A DNA stretch of 64,000 nt from the NCBI GenBank assembly GCA_027450005.1, contig DAIDKO010000030.1, positions 1 to 64,000 on the forward strand, given 5' to 3'. The stretch is from Rhodanobacter sp. Its GTDB lineage: Bacteria > Pseudomonadota > Gammaproteobacteria > Xanthomonadales > Rhodanobacteraceae. Shown here one piece after another: positions 1 to 9,274 of this stretch (position 1 is its first letter; the number at the start of each line of letters is the position of its first letter). The notes under the pieces are model-generated. The model ran no database searches, had not been told where the DNA came from, and saw only the letters and a list, made by a program, of their open reading frames with translations. Made by a program: the position numbers and the translations under genes.

Positions 1-290
1 AAGTCGAAGCCGTATTGGAGCGGGTTCTTGCCGTTGACCCAGCCGAACACCTGCCTCTCTTGCGCCGCCGTCAGCGTACGCGGGCGACCCGTGCCCTTGC
101 TCGAAAGCAGGGCACGTTTGCCGCGACCGCGACCACGAGCCTTGGCCAGCACCTTGTAAGCCCAGCCACGGTGCAAGCCGAACGAGGCAGCCACCGTCGC
201 CGGCGACTCTCCTTCCTTCATTCGTTCAAGCGCCACCAGGCGCATCTCTTCCAGCGCCGCCCGGGACACCGTGCGTCCGTCTCTCATCAT
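1..290 (-). mobile_element. IS630-family transposase, N-terminal part (cut by window edge)
   Basis: On the minus strand a reading frame begins at 290 (alternative in-frame ATG at 317) and runs off the left edge. It opens MMRDGRTVSRAALEEM, followed by a helix-turn-helix-like stretch (SPATVAASFGLHRGWAYKVL) and a basic linker, and reaches the GRPRTLTAAQERQVFGWVNG and NPLQYGFD signatures that I recognise from the N-terminal DNA-binding half of IS630-type transposases. The catalytic DDE domain lies outside the window, so I cannot say whether the copy is intact. The outer terminus should lie between 317 and about 360, where a TA dinucleotide (356-357) could be the target site, but no partner inverted repeat is available to prove it. 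Confidence 0.75.
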
Positions 291-421
291 GTCGGCTTGG
301 ACAGCGCAAAAGGACATTTGTTCCCTAAATTACTGACTTATGAGTAAGGGTCCGCTATCCAGCCAAACGGCAAAGAGTTTTGCGCCGAAGTCGGCGCGAG
401 CCATGGGCGACCCTCCCGTCA

Positions 422-868
422 CTACCCCACGCCCACCAATTTCACATCGAACACCAACGAAGCATTGGGCGGAATCACGTCACCCGCGCCTCGCGCACCG
501 TAACCGAGCTTGGCCGGAATCAGCAGCGTGCGTTCGCCGCCCACCCGCATCCCGGCCACGCCCTGGTCCCAGCCCTGGATGACCTGGCCTTGGCCCAGCG
601 GGAAGGAGAATGGCTGGTCGCCGTGGTCGCTGGTGCTGTCGAACTGGGTGCCATGTTTGTCCTTGGCGCGGTCGTCGTACAGCCAGCCGGTATAGAGCAC
701 CCGCACCGTCATGCCGGGCTTGGCCTCGGCGCCGGTGCCCGGCTTGGTGTCGATCGTGGTGAGCTTGTCCACCTGGCCGTGACTGGCCGGCGGGGGCGCC
801 GGCGGTATGCGGTTGCAGGCGGCGAGGGCGAGCGCGCTGGCGGCGAGCAGGGCGAGGCGATGGCGCAT
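422..868 (-). CDS. FKBP-type peptidyl-prolyl cis-trans isomerase lipoprotein
   Basis: 148 residues. The start is the ATG at 868 (MRHRLALLAASALALAAC), giving a short type II signal peptide with lipobox ALAAC; a longer upstream ATG at 910 would spoil this signal. The mature part (about residues 45-148) is one FKBP domain: VRVLYTGWLYDD, FDST, PFSFPLGQGQVIQGWDQGV, MRVGGERTLLIPAKLGYG and PPNASLVFDVKL are the family's active-site and strand motifs. The predicted role is proline isomerisation of periplasmic or outer-membrane proteins. Single gene, convergent with nothing; its nearest neighbour upstream is a GST pseudogene on the same strand. Confidence 0.9.
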   Translation of the reverse strand: MRHRLALLAASALALAACNRIPPAPPPASHGQVDKLTTIDTKPGTGAEAKPGMTVRVLYTGWLYDDRAKDKHGTQFDSTSDHGDQPFSFPLGQGQVIQGWDQGVAGMRVGGERTLLIPAKLGYGARGAGDVIPPNASLVFDVKLVGVG

Positions 869-917
869 GGGGGATATCCGCAACGATAAAGGCCCATCAT
901 CGCAGATCACCAGGACG

Positions 918-1656
918 TCACGCCGCCAGCGTTTGTCGCCAGGTGTGCGCGGGGGAGTAGAAGCGAATCATGCGCGCCACGTAGGCGACCAGGTTTGGAT
1001 GGCGTTCGGTGGCGGCGCGCGGCGGCGAGTCGAAGAACGGCGTGAGTACGGCGGCCAGCACGCCGAAGCCGATGGCTTCCACGGCATGCGGCCGGTCGCC
1101 GAACAGGTAGTCGTGTTCCCCCAGCAGCACGGCCAGCGCGTCGATGGAGCGCGTGCCCAGTTCAGCGATCTGTTCGCGCGAGTGGCGGCCCAGGCCGCGT
1201 GCGTGCAGTTCGTTCTGCTTGGCGGCCTGCATGTTCTCGCGCAGTTGCTGGCGCGCTTCATTCGGGGGCGCGGTCGACGAAATGCGCCGGCTCCTTGGCG
1301 AAATTATCCGGGTCAACCCAGCGGAACCACACCATTGCGCAGTACAGGTGGTCCTCCAGTAGGCGCTCGACGGCCTAGGCTTCGGCGCGCTGGCGCGCGT
1401 CGAGGTCGGCGTCCAGGTCCAGCACGTATTTGCGTTCCAAATGGGCACGGATGAAGCTGGAGTCGCAGACGATCTCGCCGGCGTCTTCGATGTACGGCAG
1501 CTTGCCCTTGGGCGCCTCCGGCGGGATCGCGAATACCTTGCGTTAGGGCAGGCCGGCCATCTGCAGCTGCAGCTCGGTCTTGGTGACGAAGGGGCTGGGG
1601 TCGGGCAGGCCGAAGGCGGGGGCGCAACCGTACAGGGTGATCGTGGGCGTGGTCAT
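918..1656 (-). pseudogene. Glutathione S-transferase family protein, disrupted
   Basis: Starting at the ATG at 1656 the frame reads MTTPTITLYGCAPAFGLPDP and continues through a GST N-terminal thioredoxin-like fold (TKTELQLQMAGLP, then APKGKLPYIEDAG, SSFIRAHLERKY). The frame is broken three times: TAA at 1543-1545 where the family has GLPY, TAG at 1375-1377 where AWAVER would be expected, and a one-base shift near the G5 run at 1264-1268. After the shift the C-terminal helical domain continues in another frame (ARQQLRENMQAAKQNELHAR to ARMIRFYSPAHTW) down to the stop at 918. Restoring the frame gives a protein of normal GST length, so this is a decayed gene, not an unrelated ORF. Confidence 0.9.
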
Positions 1657-1820
1657 CGCGGAGCTCCTTGGGATGGACGGGGCGTAGCCTGACGGGGGCT
1701 GCTGACAGCCTGTTGTCAGCAGTCGCGCCGGGCCGCCGCCGTCGCCGGGAGGCGCCAGATTGGGCAGAAAGGTCAATCCACGCTATCTTGCGCGCCAGCG
1801 TCCATCCGGGGAGTCCCAGC

Positions 1821-3818
1821 GTGAACCCATCCGCATCCAGCGCGTCCTCTCGCGCCGAACTGACCTTGCGCGGCCTAGTCATCGGCATCGTCATCACGGT
1901 GGTGTTCACCGCGGCCAACGTGTTCTTCGGCCTTAAGGCCGGCCTGACCTTCGCCACCTCGATCCCGGCGGCGGTGATCTCGATGGCGATCCTACGTGCG
2001 ATGAAGAACTCCACCATTCAGGAGAACAACATCGTCCAGACGGTGGCCTCGGCCGCCGGCACGCTCTCCTCGATCATCTTCGTGCTGCCGGGCATGATTA
2101 TGATCGGCTGGTGGGCCGACTTTCCGTTCTGGACCTCGTTCGCCATCTGCGCGTTGGGCGGCATCCTGGGCGTGATGTATTCCATCCCGCTGCGCCGTGC
2201 GCTGGTGACCGACACCGACCTGCCGTATCCGGAGGGCCTCGCCTGCGCTGAAGTGCTCAAGGTAGGCGCCGGTGACGACGCGGATGCCAGCAGCGCGGAA
2301 GAGAGCCGTGCCGGCCTGCTCGCCGTGCTGTGGGGCTCGATCGTCTCGGCCGTGTTCGCCGTGGTGGTCGCCACGCAGGTGTTTGCGTCGGACTTCGTGC
2401 GCACGTTCCGCGTGAACGACAAGGGCGCGGTCAGCGGTTTCGATTTCAACCTTTCCTTCGCGCTGTTCGCCATTGGCCATCTAGTGGGCCTGTCGGTGGG
2501 CATCGCGATGCTGGTCGGTGCCGTGATCGGCTGGGGCTGGGGCGTGCCGCATTACTCGGTGCTGGGCGACATGAGCCAGTCGGTGGCGGACCTCGCCAAC
2601 GCCACCTGGAGCCACAAGGTGCGTTTCGTCGGTGCGGGCACCATCGGCGTGTCGGCCATCTGGACGCTGGCCAAGCTGGTGAAGCCGGTGGTCAGCGGCC
2701 TGACCTCGGCGATGGTGGCTTCGCGCGTGCGCAAGGCTGGCAACGCCGATTCGCTGCCGCGCACCGAACGCGACATCCCGATCGGCATCGTCGGCCTGAT
2801 CACGCTGGCGTGTTTCGTGCCGATCGCCTGGCTGCTCGGCTACTTCGGTTCGATCAGCGGCCTGGGCGACCACATCGCCGTGCTCGCCATCGGCGGCGTG
2901 GCCTTCGTCGTACTGATGGGCTTTTTCGTTTCCACCGTGTGCGGCTACATGGCCGGCCTGATCGGTTCGTCCAACAGTCCGCTGTCGGGCGTGGGCATCC
3001 TGGTGGTGATCGCCGCCGCGCTGCTGCTGGTGGCGTTCGTCAAGCCGCATGTCGGCCCGCAAGAGGGCAAGGCGCTGGTTGCGTTCGCTCTGTTCATTAC
3101 CTCGGTGGTGTTCACCGTGGCGGCCATCGCCAACAACAATCTTCAGGATCTGAAGACCGGCCAGCTCGTCGATGCCACGCCGTGGCGCCAGCAGGTGGCG
3201 CTGGTGATTGGCGTGATCGCCGGCGCCGCGGTGATTCCGCCGGTGCTCAACCTGCTCAACAAGGCCTACGGCTTCGTGGGCGTGGCCGGTGCCGGTCCGC
3301 ATGCGCTGCCGGCACCGCAGGCGGGCCTGATCTCCGCGCTGGCGCAGGGCGTGATCACCAACAACATCGACTGGAGCCTGATCGTCACGGGCATCTGGAT
3401 CGGTGTCGCCATCATCGTGATCGACGAAATTCTCGCGCGCACAACCAGGTACATGCGCTTGCCGCCACTAGCGGTGGGCCTGGGCATCTACCTGCCGACC
3501 GTCAGCACGCTGATGGTGGTGGTGGGTTCGGTGGTGGGCTGGGTCTTCGACCGTCGCGCAGATCGTCGTTCAAAGAGGCCGGAAGTCACCAAACAGCTTG
3601 GTGTACTGCTTGCCTCGGGCCTGATCGTCGGCGAGAGCGTGATGGGCGTGGTCATCGCGTTCATCGTCGGCCTTTCCGGCAAGGCAACGCCGCTGGCGCT
3701 GGTGGGCGGGGGGTTCGCCGGGGTGGCACAGTGGATCGGTGGCATCGCGTTCGTGGCCCTGGTGGTGGTGATGTACCGCTGGATCGCGCGCCTGGGGCAG
3801 GGCACGTCCGCGCGTTGA
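1821..3818 (+). CDS. OPT family oligopeptide transporter
   Basis: 665 residues, very hydrophobic, with many membrane segments spread over its whole length. The start is the GTG at 1821, preceded by GGGGAG at 1808-1813; the frame is open further upstream, but that part is Arg-rich and unlike the family. Recognisable OPT features are the N-terminal ELTLRGLVIGIVITVVFTAAN, FGLKAGLTFATSIPAAVISM and the YPEGLACAEVLKVG segment. Bacterial OPT members import small peptides or metal chelates using the proton gradient; the substrate cannot be read from sequence. It is monocistronic, followed by the mprF operon after about 75 bp. Confidence 0.9.
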   Translation: MNPSASSASSRAELTLRGLVIGIVITVVFTAANVFFGLKAGLTFATSIPAAVISMAILRAMKNSTIQENNIVQTVASAAGTLSSIIFVLPGMIMIGWWADFPFWTSFAICALGGILGVMYSIPLRRALVTDTDLPYPEGLACAEVLKVGAGDDADASSAEESRAGLLAVLWGSIVSAVFAVVVATQVFASDFVRTFRVNDKGAVSGFDFNLSFALFAIGHLVGLSVGIAMLVGAVIGWGWGVPHYSVLGDMSQSVADLANATWSHKVRFVGAGTIGVSAIWTLAKLVKPVVSGLTSAMVASRVRKAGNADSLPRTERDIPIGIVGLITLACFVPIAWLLGYFGSISGLGDHIAVLAIGGVAFVVLMGFFVSTVCGYMAGLIGSSNSPLSGVGILVVIAAALLLVAFVKPHVGPQEGKALVAFALFITSVVFTVAAIANNNLQDLKTGQLVDATPWRQQVALVIGVIAGAAVIPPVLNLLNKAYGFVGVAGAGPHALPAPQAGLISALAQGVITNNIDWSLIVTGIWIGVAIIVIDEILARTTRYMRLPPLAVGLGIYLPTVSTLMVVVGSVVGWVFDRRADRRSKRPEVTKQLGVLLASGLIVGESVMGVVIAFIVGLSGKATPLALVGGGFAGVAQWIGGIAFVALVVVMYRWIARLGQGTSAR

Positions 3819-3894
3819 GCGCGGCGGTGTCTGTTCACCGCGGGCAACGCGGCGTGCCTTAAAATCGGTCCATCCCAGGGAAAACGAGCCTCGC

Positions 3895-6501
3895 GTGGAG
3901 CAACAGGAAAAAGTCGAGCAGGTACCGCGCGTGGATGATGTCCTGAGCCCCGCCAGCCAGCGGTCGGCCGGGTTGCGCCGCGTTGCCGGGCCGTTGCTGT
4001 CGGTGGGCATGTTGGTGCTGGCGATGTGGGCGCTGCACCTGCTGGCGCGCCACGTCAGCTACCACGACATCCGCGAGTACGTGGCCAGCGTGTCGCGCGT
4101 GCGCCTGTTGCTGGCCATCGTGCTTACCACGCTGGGTTTCGGCGTGATGTCGCTGTACGACCGCTTCGGCCTCGAGTCCATCGGCAGGCCGCTGCCGTGG
4201 CGGCGGGTGACCCTGATCTCCTTCATCAGCTATGCCTTCAGCAATGCGGTGGGCATGTCGTTCCTGGTGTCGGGATCGATCCGCTACCGCTTCTACGTGC
4301 AGAACGGCCTTTCCACCGCCGAGATCGCCAAGCTGGTGCTGTATTGCACCCTGAGCTTCTGGCTGGGCCTGCTGGCGCTGACCGGCGTGACCCTGCTGAT
4401 CGTGCCCTTGCCCTCGGGCCTGCCGCTGAGTGACTGGCGCATACTGCTGGCCACCGCGCTCACCGCGATCCCGCTGGCCTGGGTGCTGGGCGGCTTCATC
4501 CGCCGGCCGATCCGGCTGTGGCGCTGGCGCGTGCTGCTGCCGCGCCCGTTGCCGGCGTTGCGCCAGGTGCTGGTGGGTGCGCTGGACTGGTGGCTGGCGG
4601 CGACCGTGATGTACGTGCTGATGCCGGACAGCCTGCATGCCGGCTTCGGGCATTTCCTGGCGATCTTCGTGATCGCCCAGATCGTGGGACTGATCAGCCA
4701 CGTGCCGGGCGGGCTGGGCGTTTTCGAGTCGCTGATGCTGGCGGGTTTCCACGCCACCGCCGACAAGCACCTGGCCGCCCCAATCCTTGGCGCGCTGGCG
4801 ATGTTCCGCGTCGTCTATTACCTGATGCCGCTGTGCGCGGCGACCATGCTAGTGCTGCAGCGCGAGGCGCGCGGCTTGCGCAAGCAGGCGCTGTGGTCGC
4901 CCTGGTTCACCGGCCTACTGCCCTCGTTCTTCGCGGGGCTGACCCTGGTGTCGGGCGCGGTGCTGCTGTTTTCCGGCGCCACGCGGGCGCTGCCCGACCG
5001 CATGGCGATCCTGCGCGACGTGCTGCCGCTGTCGGTGCTGGAGGTGTCGCATTTCATGGCCAGCGTGATCGGCATGATGCTGCTGATCCTGGCGCGCGGT
5101 CTGCAGCGCCGGCTGGACGTGGCCTATTGGGTGACCCTGGTGCTGCTGGTGGCCGGCGCGGTGTTCTCGCTGCTTAAGGGCATCGACTACGAGGAAGCGA
5201 GCCTGCTGGCTCTGCTGGCGATGGCATTGGCGCCGGCGCACCGGCTGTTCTACCGGCGCGCCTCGCTGTTCGGCGGGCATTATTCGTGGGGCTGGATCGT
5301 GGCGATCCTGGCCGTGTTCGGCTGTACCACCTGGCTGGTGATGTTCAGCTACAAGCACGTGGAATACAGCAATAACCTGTGGTGGGAATTCAGCTTCCAC
5401 GAGGGTGCCTCGCGCGCGCTGCGTTCGCTGGTGGGCGCGGCGGCGGCCGGCCTGCTGTTTGCGCTGGCCAGCCTGATCAAGCCGCGGCGGTTGCGCCATG
5501 CGCCGCCCAGCGAAGCGGAGTTGGAGCGTGCGCTGCCGTTGATCCGCCATTTCCATTCCGCCCAGGCGCACCTCGCGTTGATGGGCGACAAGCGCCTGCT
5601 GTTCGACGCCGAGGGCAAGGCGTTCCTGATGTACGACACCGCGGGCCGCAGCTGGGTGACCATGGGCGACCCAGTGGGCGAGGACGAGGACGCGCGGCGC
5701 GAGCTGGTGTGGAGCTTCATGGAGCAGTGCGAGCGCGCGGGCGGCTGGCCGGTGTTCTATCAGGTCAGCCCGGCGGACCTCGACCTGTACCTCGAGGTGG
5801 GCATGAGCCTGCTGAAGATCGGCGAGGAGGCGCGCGTGCGCCTGGAGCATTTCAACCTCGACGGCAAGTCGAAGAAGACCCTGCGCGGCACCATCAACAA
5901 GCTCAGCCGCGACGGGGTGCGGCTGGAGATCGTGCCGGCCGAAGAGGTGGCGCCACTGCTGCCCAGGCTCAAGCAGATCTCCGATGCGTGGCTGGCCGAC
6001 AAGCACGCGCGCGAAAAGCGCTTCTCGCTGGGCTCGTTCGATCCACGCTATCTGGTGCGCACGCCGATGGCGCTGGTTTGGCAGGGCGAGCGGCTGCTGG
6101 CCTTCGCCAACCTGTTCCTCACCGAGACGCGCGAAGAGGCGTCGCTGGACCTGATGCGCTTCGTGCCGGACGGGCCGTCCGGCATCATGGATTTCCTATT
6201 CGTCGAGCTGATGCAGTGGGCGAAGCAGCATGGCTACCGCTGGTTCAACCTCGGCATGGCGCCGCTTGCCGGCCTGACCAGCCGGCGCAAGTCGCCGCTG
6301 TGGAACCGCTTCGGCGCGCTGGTGTTCGGCCGCGGCGAACGCTTCTACAATTTCCAGGGCCTGCAGCGCTACAAGGACAAGTTCGATCCGGAATGGGAGC
6401 CGCGCTACATGGCCGTGCCGGGCGGCATCGCGCTGCCGGTGATACTCGCCAACGTGGCCAGCCTGATTTCCGGCGGCATTACCGGTGTGGTGCGTCGATG
6501 A
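3895..6501 (+). CDS. mprF: Bifunctional phosphatidylglycerol lysyltransferase/flippase MprF
   Basis: 868 residues, GTG start, the usual MprF length. Residues about 20-530 form a multi-spanning membrane flippase domain; residues about 530-868 form the cytosolic DUF2156/GNAT-like aminoacyl transferase (ALPLIRHFHSAQAHLAL, YDTAGRSWVTMGDPVG, FFNLGMAPL-type motif seen here as WFNLGMAPLAGL, and YRWFNLG). The enzyme moves an amino acid (classically Lys) from tRNA to phosphatidylglycerol and flips the product outward, lowering surface charge and raising resistance to cationic peptides and acid. The stop overlaps the virJ start (ATGA), so the two are translationally coupled. The amino acid specificity (Lys, Ala, Arg) is not readable from the sequence. 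Confidence 0.93.
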   Translation: MEQQEKVEQVPRVDDVLSPASQRSAGLRRVAGPLLSVGMLVLAMWALHLLARHVSYHDIREYVASVSRVRLLLAIVLTTLGFGVMSLYDRFGLESIGRPLPWRRVTLISFISYAFSNAVGMSFLVSGSIRYRFYVQNGLSTAEIAKLVLYCTLSFWLGLLALTGVTLLIVPLPSGLPLSDWRILLATALTAIPLAWVLGGFIRRPIRLWRWRVLLPRPLPALRQVLVGALDWWLAATVMYVLMPDSLHAGFGHFLAIFVIAQIVGLISHVPGGLGVFESLMLAGFHATADKHLAAPILGALAMFRVVYYLMPLCAATMLVLQREARGLRKQALWSPWFTGLLPSFFAGLTLVSGAVLLFSGATRALPDRMAILRDVLPLSVLEVSHFMASVIGMMLLILARGLQRRLDVAYWVTLVLLVAGAVFSLLKGIDYEEASLLALLAMALAPAHRLFYRRASLFGGHYSWGWIVAILAVFGCTTWLVMFSYKHVEYSNNLWWEFSFHEGASRALRSLVGAAAAGLLFALASLIKPRRLRHAPPSEAELERALPLIRHFHSAQAHLALMGDKRLLFDAEGKAFLMYDTAGRSWVTMGDPVGEDEDARRELVWSFMEQCERAGGWPVFYQVSPADLDLYLEVGMSLLKIGEEARVRLEHFNLDGKSKKTLRGTINKLSRDGVRLEIVPAEEVAPLLPRLKQISDAWLADKHAREKRFSLGSFDPRYLVRTPMALVWQGERLLAFANLFLTETREEASLDLMRFVPDGPSGIMDFLFVELMQWAKQHGYRWFNLGMAPLAGLTSRRKSPLWNRFGALVFGRGERFYNFQGLQRYKDKFDPEWEPRYMAVPGGIALPVILANVASLISGGITGVVRR

Positions 6502-7319
6502 GCATGTCGAAGAGAGGCAGGCGGATGATGTGGTCGGGTGTAGGTGCGTGCGTGCTGGGGCTGGCGCTGTTGGTCTGGACACCGTTCTCCAAGCCGAGCC
6601 TGGAGAAATCCACCATCGTGCTCAAGCCGGCAGCCGGCGTGCAGGCACCGGCGGGCAAGGGCGACGTGCTCACCATCCTGTATTCGGGCGACGGTGGCTG
6701 GGCCGACCTCGACAAGCAGCTCGGCAAAGCCTTCGTGGCGCGCGGCATCCCGGTGCTTGGCATCAATGTGTTCAAGTATTTCTGGCGCAGCCGCTCGCCC
6801 GACGTGGCGGCCAGCGAACTCGACGCGCTGATGACGAAGTACCTGGACAGGTGGCACAAGCGACGCGTGTGGCTGGTGGGCTTCTCGTTCGGCGCCGACG
6901 TGCTACCCACCATCATCGACAAGCTCAGCCCCGCCAACCGCGCGCGCATCACCCAGCTGGTGCTGCTCTCGCCCAGCCGCGACACCAGCTTTGAGATCCA
7001 GTTCGAGGGATACATGATCACGCAGGGCCGCTTCAAGGCTTTCGTGAAGACCGTGCTGGAGAAGTTCAACAAGGTGCCGCACTACGACGCGCTGCCGCCG
7101 GTGGTCGCGATCAAGGACCGGTTCCCGGTGGTCTGCTACTACGGCAAGGAAGAGGCCGACGACAGCCTGTGCACCGACCCGGGCCTGCCGGCGTGGGTGA
7201 CGGTGCATCCCAAGAATGGCGACCACCATTTCCAGGGCGGCTACCAGCCGCTGGCGGCGCAGATGGTCGAGGAACTGCCGGCGACGAGTTCCTCCGCCGC
7301 GACGCCCGCACAGCCGTGA
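6498..7319 (+). CDS. virJ: VirJ/AcvB-type hydrolase, likely acts on aminoacyl-phosphatidylglycerol
   Basis: 273 residues starting at the ATG that overlaps the mprF stop. An N-terminal hydrophobic segment (residues about 12-30) should be a signal anchor placing the enzyme in the periplasm. The body is an alpha/beta hydrolase with the VirJ family features: ILYSGDGGWADLD near the N-terminus, nucleophile elbow VGFSFGAD and a C-terminal HPKNGDHHF carrying the likely catalytic His. In rhizobia and agrobacteria the homologous AcvB/AtvA is encoded beside lpiA (mprF) and hydrolyses lysyl-phosphatidylglycerol; the same pairing here supports that function by inference. Its stop overlaps the next gene (GTGA). 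Confidence 0.85.
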   Translation: MSMSKRGRRMMWSGVGACVLGLALLVWTPFSKPSLEKSTIVLKPAAGVQAPAGKGDVLTILYSGDGGWADLDKQLGKAFVARGIPVLGINVFKYFWRSRSPDVAASELDALMTKYLDRWHKRRVWLVGFSFGADVLPTIIDKLSPANRARITQLVLLSPSRDTSFEIQFEGYMITQGRFKAFVKTVLEKFNKVPHYDALPPVVAIKDRFPVVCYYGKEEADDSLCTDPGLPAWVTVHPKNGDHHFQGGYQPLAAQMVEELPATSSSAATPAQP

Positions 7320-8383
7320 GCACCGGCTTTGCCGCCGACGCGCCCGAGGCGGCGTTGTCGGCCCTGTTCGTGCCTTTCGACAGCGGCGTGCTGACCCTGC
7401 CGGTCGACGGCCGCGCGTTGTTCCTGCGCGCACGCTCCGGCGTGCGCCTGCGCGAGATGGCGCAGCCGGGCTGGTTGTGCGAGCAGGGTTTCCGGCCGTT
7501 TGCCGACGAGCTGGCGCGTTGCGGAATGCGGGTTGGCGAACCCTCGCCGGAGGAAACCTTTCCGCTGGTTCTGCTGCTGCCGCCGCGCCAGCGCGACGAG
7601 GCGCGCGCGCTGTTTGCCCGCGCGCTCGACCACCTAGCCCCGGGCGGCACGTTGCTGGCCAGCATGGCCAAGGCCGAAGGCGCGAAGTCCGGCGAAGCGG
7701 ACTTGGCGCGGCTCGCCGGTACGGTGGGCAGCCTATCTAAGCATCACTGCCGGGTGTTCTGGGCCACGCCGGCCGCGACGGCCATCGACCGGACCCTGCA
7801 GCAGGAATGGCGCGCGCTGGACGCGCCGCGCGAGATCGCCGACGGTTGGTGGAGCCGCCCGGGCCTGTTCGCCTGGGATCGGGTGGATCGTGCCTCGGCC
7901 TTGCTGGCCGCGCATTTTCCCGAAGACCTGCATGGCCGCGTGGCCGATCTCGGGGCGGGCTATGGCTACCTTGCCACGCAACTGATCGCGCGTTGTCCGC
8001 GCATCGTCGCGCTGGACCTGTACGATGCCGAGACGCGTGCGCTGGAACCGGCGCGCCGCAACGCGGCGATTGCCCTGCGCATGGCGGGGCGCGACCTGTC
8101 GGTGGGCGTGCATGGCCACGACGTCACCCGCGGCTTGCCGCAACGCTACGACGTGATCGTCAGCAATCCGCCGTTCCATCTTGGCCGCGCGGACTTGCCG
8201 GAACTCGGCCGCGCCTTCATCACGAGTGCTGCCGACGCCTTGAACCTGCAAGGGCGCCTGCTGATCGTGGCGAACCGCCATCTGCCGTACGAGGCCTTGC
8301 TGGCCGCGCGTTTCACCGAGGTGCGCCAGCTCGCGCTGCAGGATGGCTTCAAGGTGATCGAGGCCAGGAGCCCGCGCGCATGA
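7316..8383 (+). CDS. rsmC: 16S rRNA (guanine-N2)-methyltransferase RsmC-like
   Basis: 355 residues. The GTG at 7316 overlaps the virJ stop and gives an N-terminus matching family length. The N-terminal half (about 1-180) is the degenerate methyltransferase-like domain typical of RsmC; the C-terminal half is a class I SAM fold with motif I VADLGAGYGYLA and the catalytic IV motif VSNPPFHLG characteristic of RsmC/RlmG guanine N2-methyltransferases. The expected reaction is m2G1207 formation in 16S rRNA. Because RsmC and RlmG share the NPPFH motif, the exact base is inferred from overall resemblance. The 3' end overlaps rsuA by four bases. Confidence 0.85.
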   Translation: MSTGFAADAPEAALSALFVPFDSGVLTLPVDGRALFLRARSGVRLREMAQPGWLCEQGFRPFADELARCGMRVGEPSPEETFPLVLLLPPRQRDEARALFARALDHLAPGGTLLASMAKAEGAKSGEADLARLAGTVGSLSKHHCRVFWATPAATAIDRTLQQEWRALDAPREIADGWWSRPGLFAWDRVDRASALLAAHFPEDLHGRVADLGAGYGYLATQLIARCPRIVALDLYDAETRALEPARRNAAIALRMAGRDLSVGVHGHDVTRGLPQRYDVIVSNPPFHLGRADLPELGRAFITSAADALNLQGRLLIVANRHLPYEALLAARFTEVRQLALQDGFKVIEARSPRA

Positions 8384-9084
8384 ATCTGGTCAAGCTGATC
8401 GCCAACCTCGGCTATGGCAGCCGCAAGGACGTGGCGTGGATGTTCCGTGAGGGCCGCATCACCGATGCCGACGGCGAGGTGCTCTACGCCGACGACCAGG
8501 TCGAACACGCGCGCATCCGCCTCGACGGCGAGCCGCTCGATCCACCGCACGGCCTGGTACTGATGCTGCACAAGCCGCTGGGCGTCACCTGCTCGCGCAA
8601 GGATCCCGGTCGCGTGGTCTACGACCTGTTGCCGCCGCGCTATCGCGTGCGCGAGCCTGCGCTTTCCACGGTGGGCCGGCTCGACCGCGACACCTCGGGC
8701 CTGCTGCTGCTCACCGACGACGGCGCGCTGCTGCATCGGATCATTTCGCCGAAGGCCGAGGTGGCCAAGGTCTACGAGGCCACCCTGACGCAGGACCTGC
8801 GCGGCGACGAGGCGGCGCTGTTCGCCAGCGGCACGCTGCTGCTGGAATCCGAGACCACGTCGCTGGCTCCCGCCGTGCTGGAAGCGCTCGGCCCGCGCCA
8901 TGCGCGCCTCACCGTCACCGAAGGCCGCTACCACCAGGTGCGCCGCATGTTCGCCGCCGCCGGCAACCACGTCGAAACCCTGCGGCGCGTGGCCATCGGC
9001 GCGCTCACGCTGGGCGATCTGGATCCGGGTGCATGGCGCGCGTTGGATGCGGGGGATGTCGCGCGCATTTTCGCCGGGGCCTAG
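8380..9084 (+). CDS. rsuA: 16S rRNA pseudouridine(516) synthase RsuA
   Basis: 234 residues, ATG overlapping the rsmC stop. Residues about 1-55 are an S4-like RNA-binding domain (MNLVKLIANLGYGSRKDV); the rest is the RsuA/RluB-type synthase with the catalytic motif VGRLDRDTSGLLLLT, whose Asp attacks the uridine, plus TVTEGRYHQVRRMFAA. It should isomerise U516 of 16S rRNA during small-subunit maturation. It is the last gene of the mprF-virJ-rsmC-rsuA unit: a strong terminator follows 20 bases after the stop. The combination with rsmC suggests a shared ribosome-modification half of the operon. Confidence 0.9.
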   Translation: MNLVKLIANLGYGSRKDVAWMFREGRITDADGEVLYADDQVEHARIRLDGEPLDPPHGLVLMLHKPLGVTCSRKDPGRVVYDLLPPRYRVREPALSTVGRLDRDTSGLLLLTDDGALLHRIISPKAEVAKVYEATLTQDLRGDEAALFASGTLLLESETTSLAPAVLEALGPRHARLTVTEGRYHQVRRMFAAAGNHVETLRRVAIGALTLGDLDPGAWRALDAGDVARIFAGA

Positions 9085-9103
9085 ACGGGGACGGGCAGCG
9101 AGC

Positions 9104-9136
9104 AAAAAAATGCCGTCCGTAGGCGGCATTTTTTTT
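9104..9136. terminator. Intrinsic terminator, bidirectional
   Basis: A stem of AAAAAAATGCCG paired with CGGCATTTTTTTT around the loop TCCGTAGG. The T-run follows the stem on the plus strand and the A-run gives a T-run on the minus strand, so it can end both the rsuA operon and transcription coming out of tRNA-Ala. Confidence 0.9.
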
Positions 9137-9140
9137 GTCT

Positions 9141-9216
<76 letters not shown>

Positions 9217-9274
9217 GAAAAGGGAAGGCGCATGATAGCCACTCGCACAAGGCCGGGCAAGCCTGCCAGTGCGC

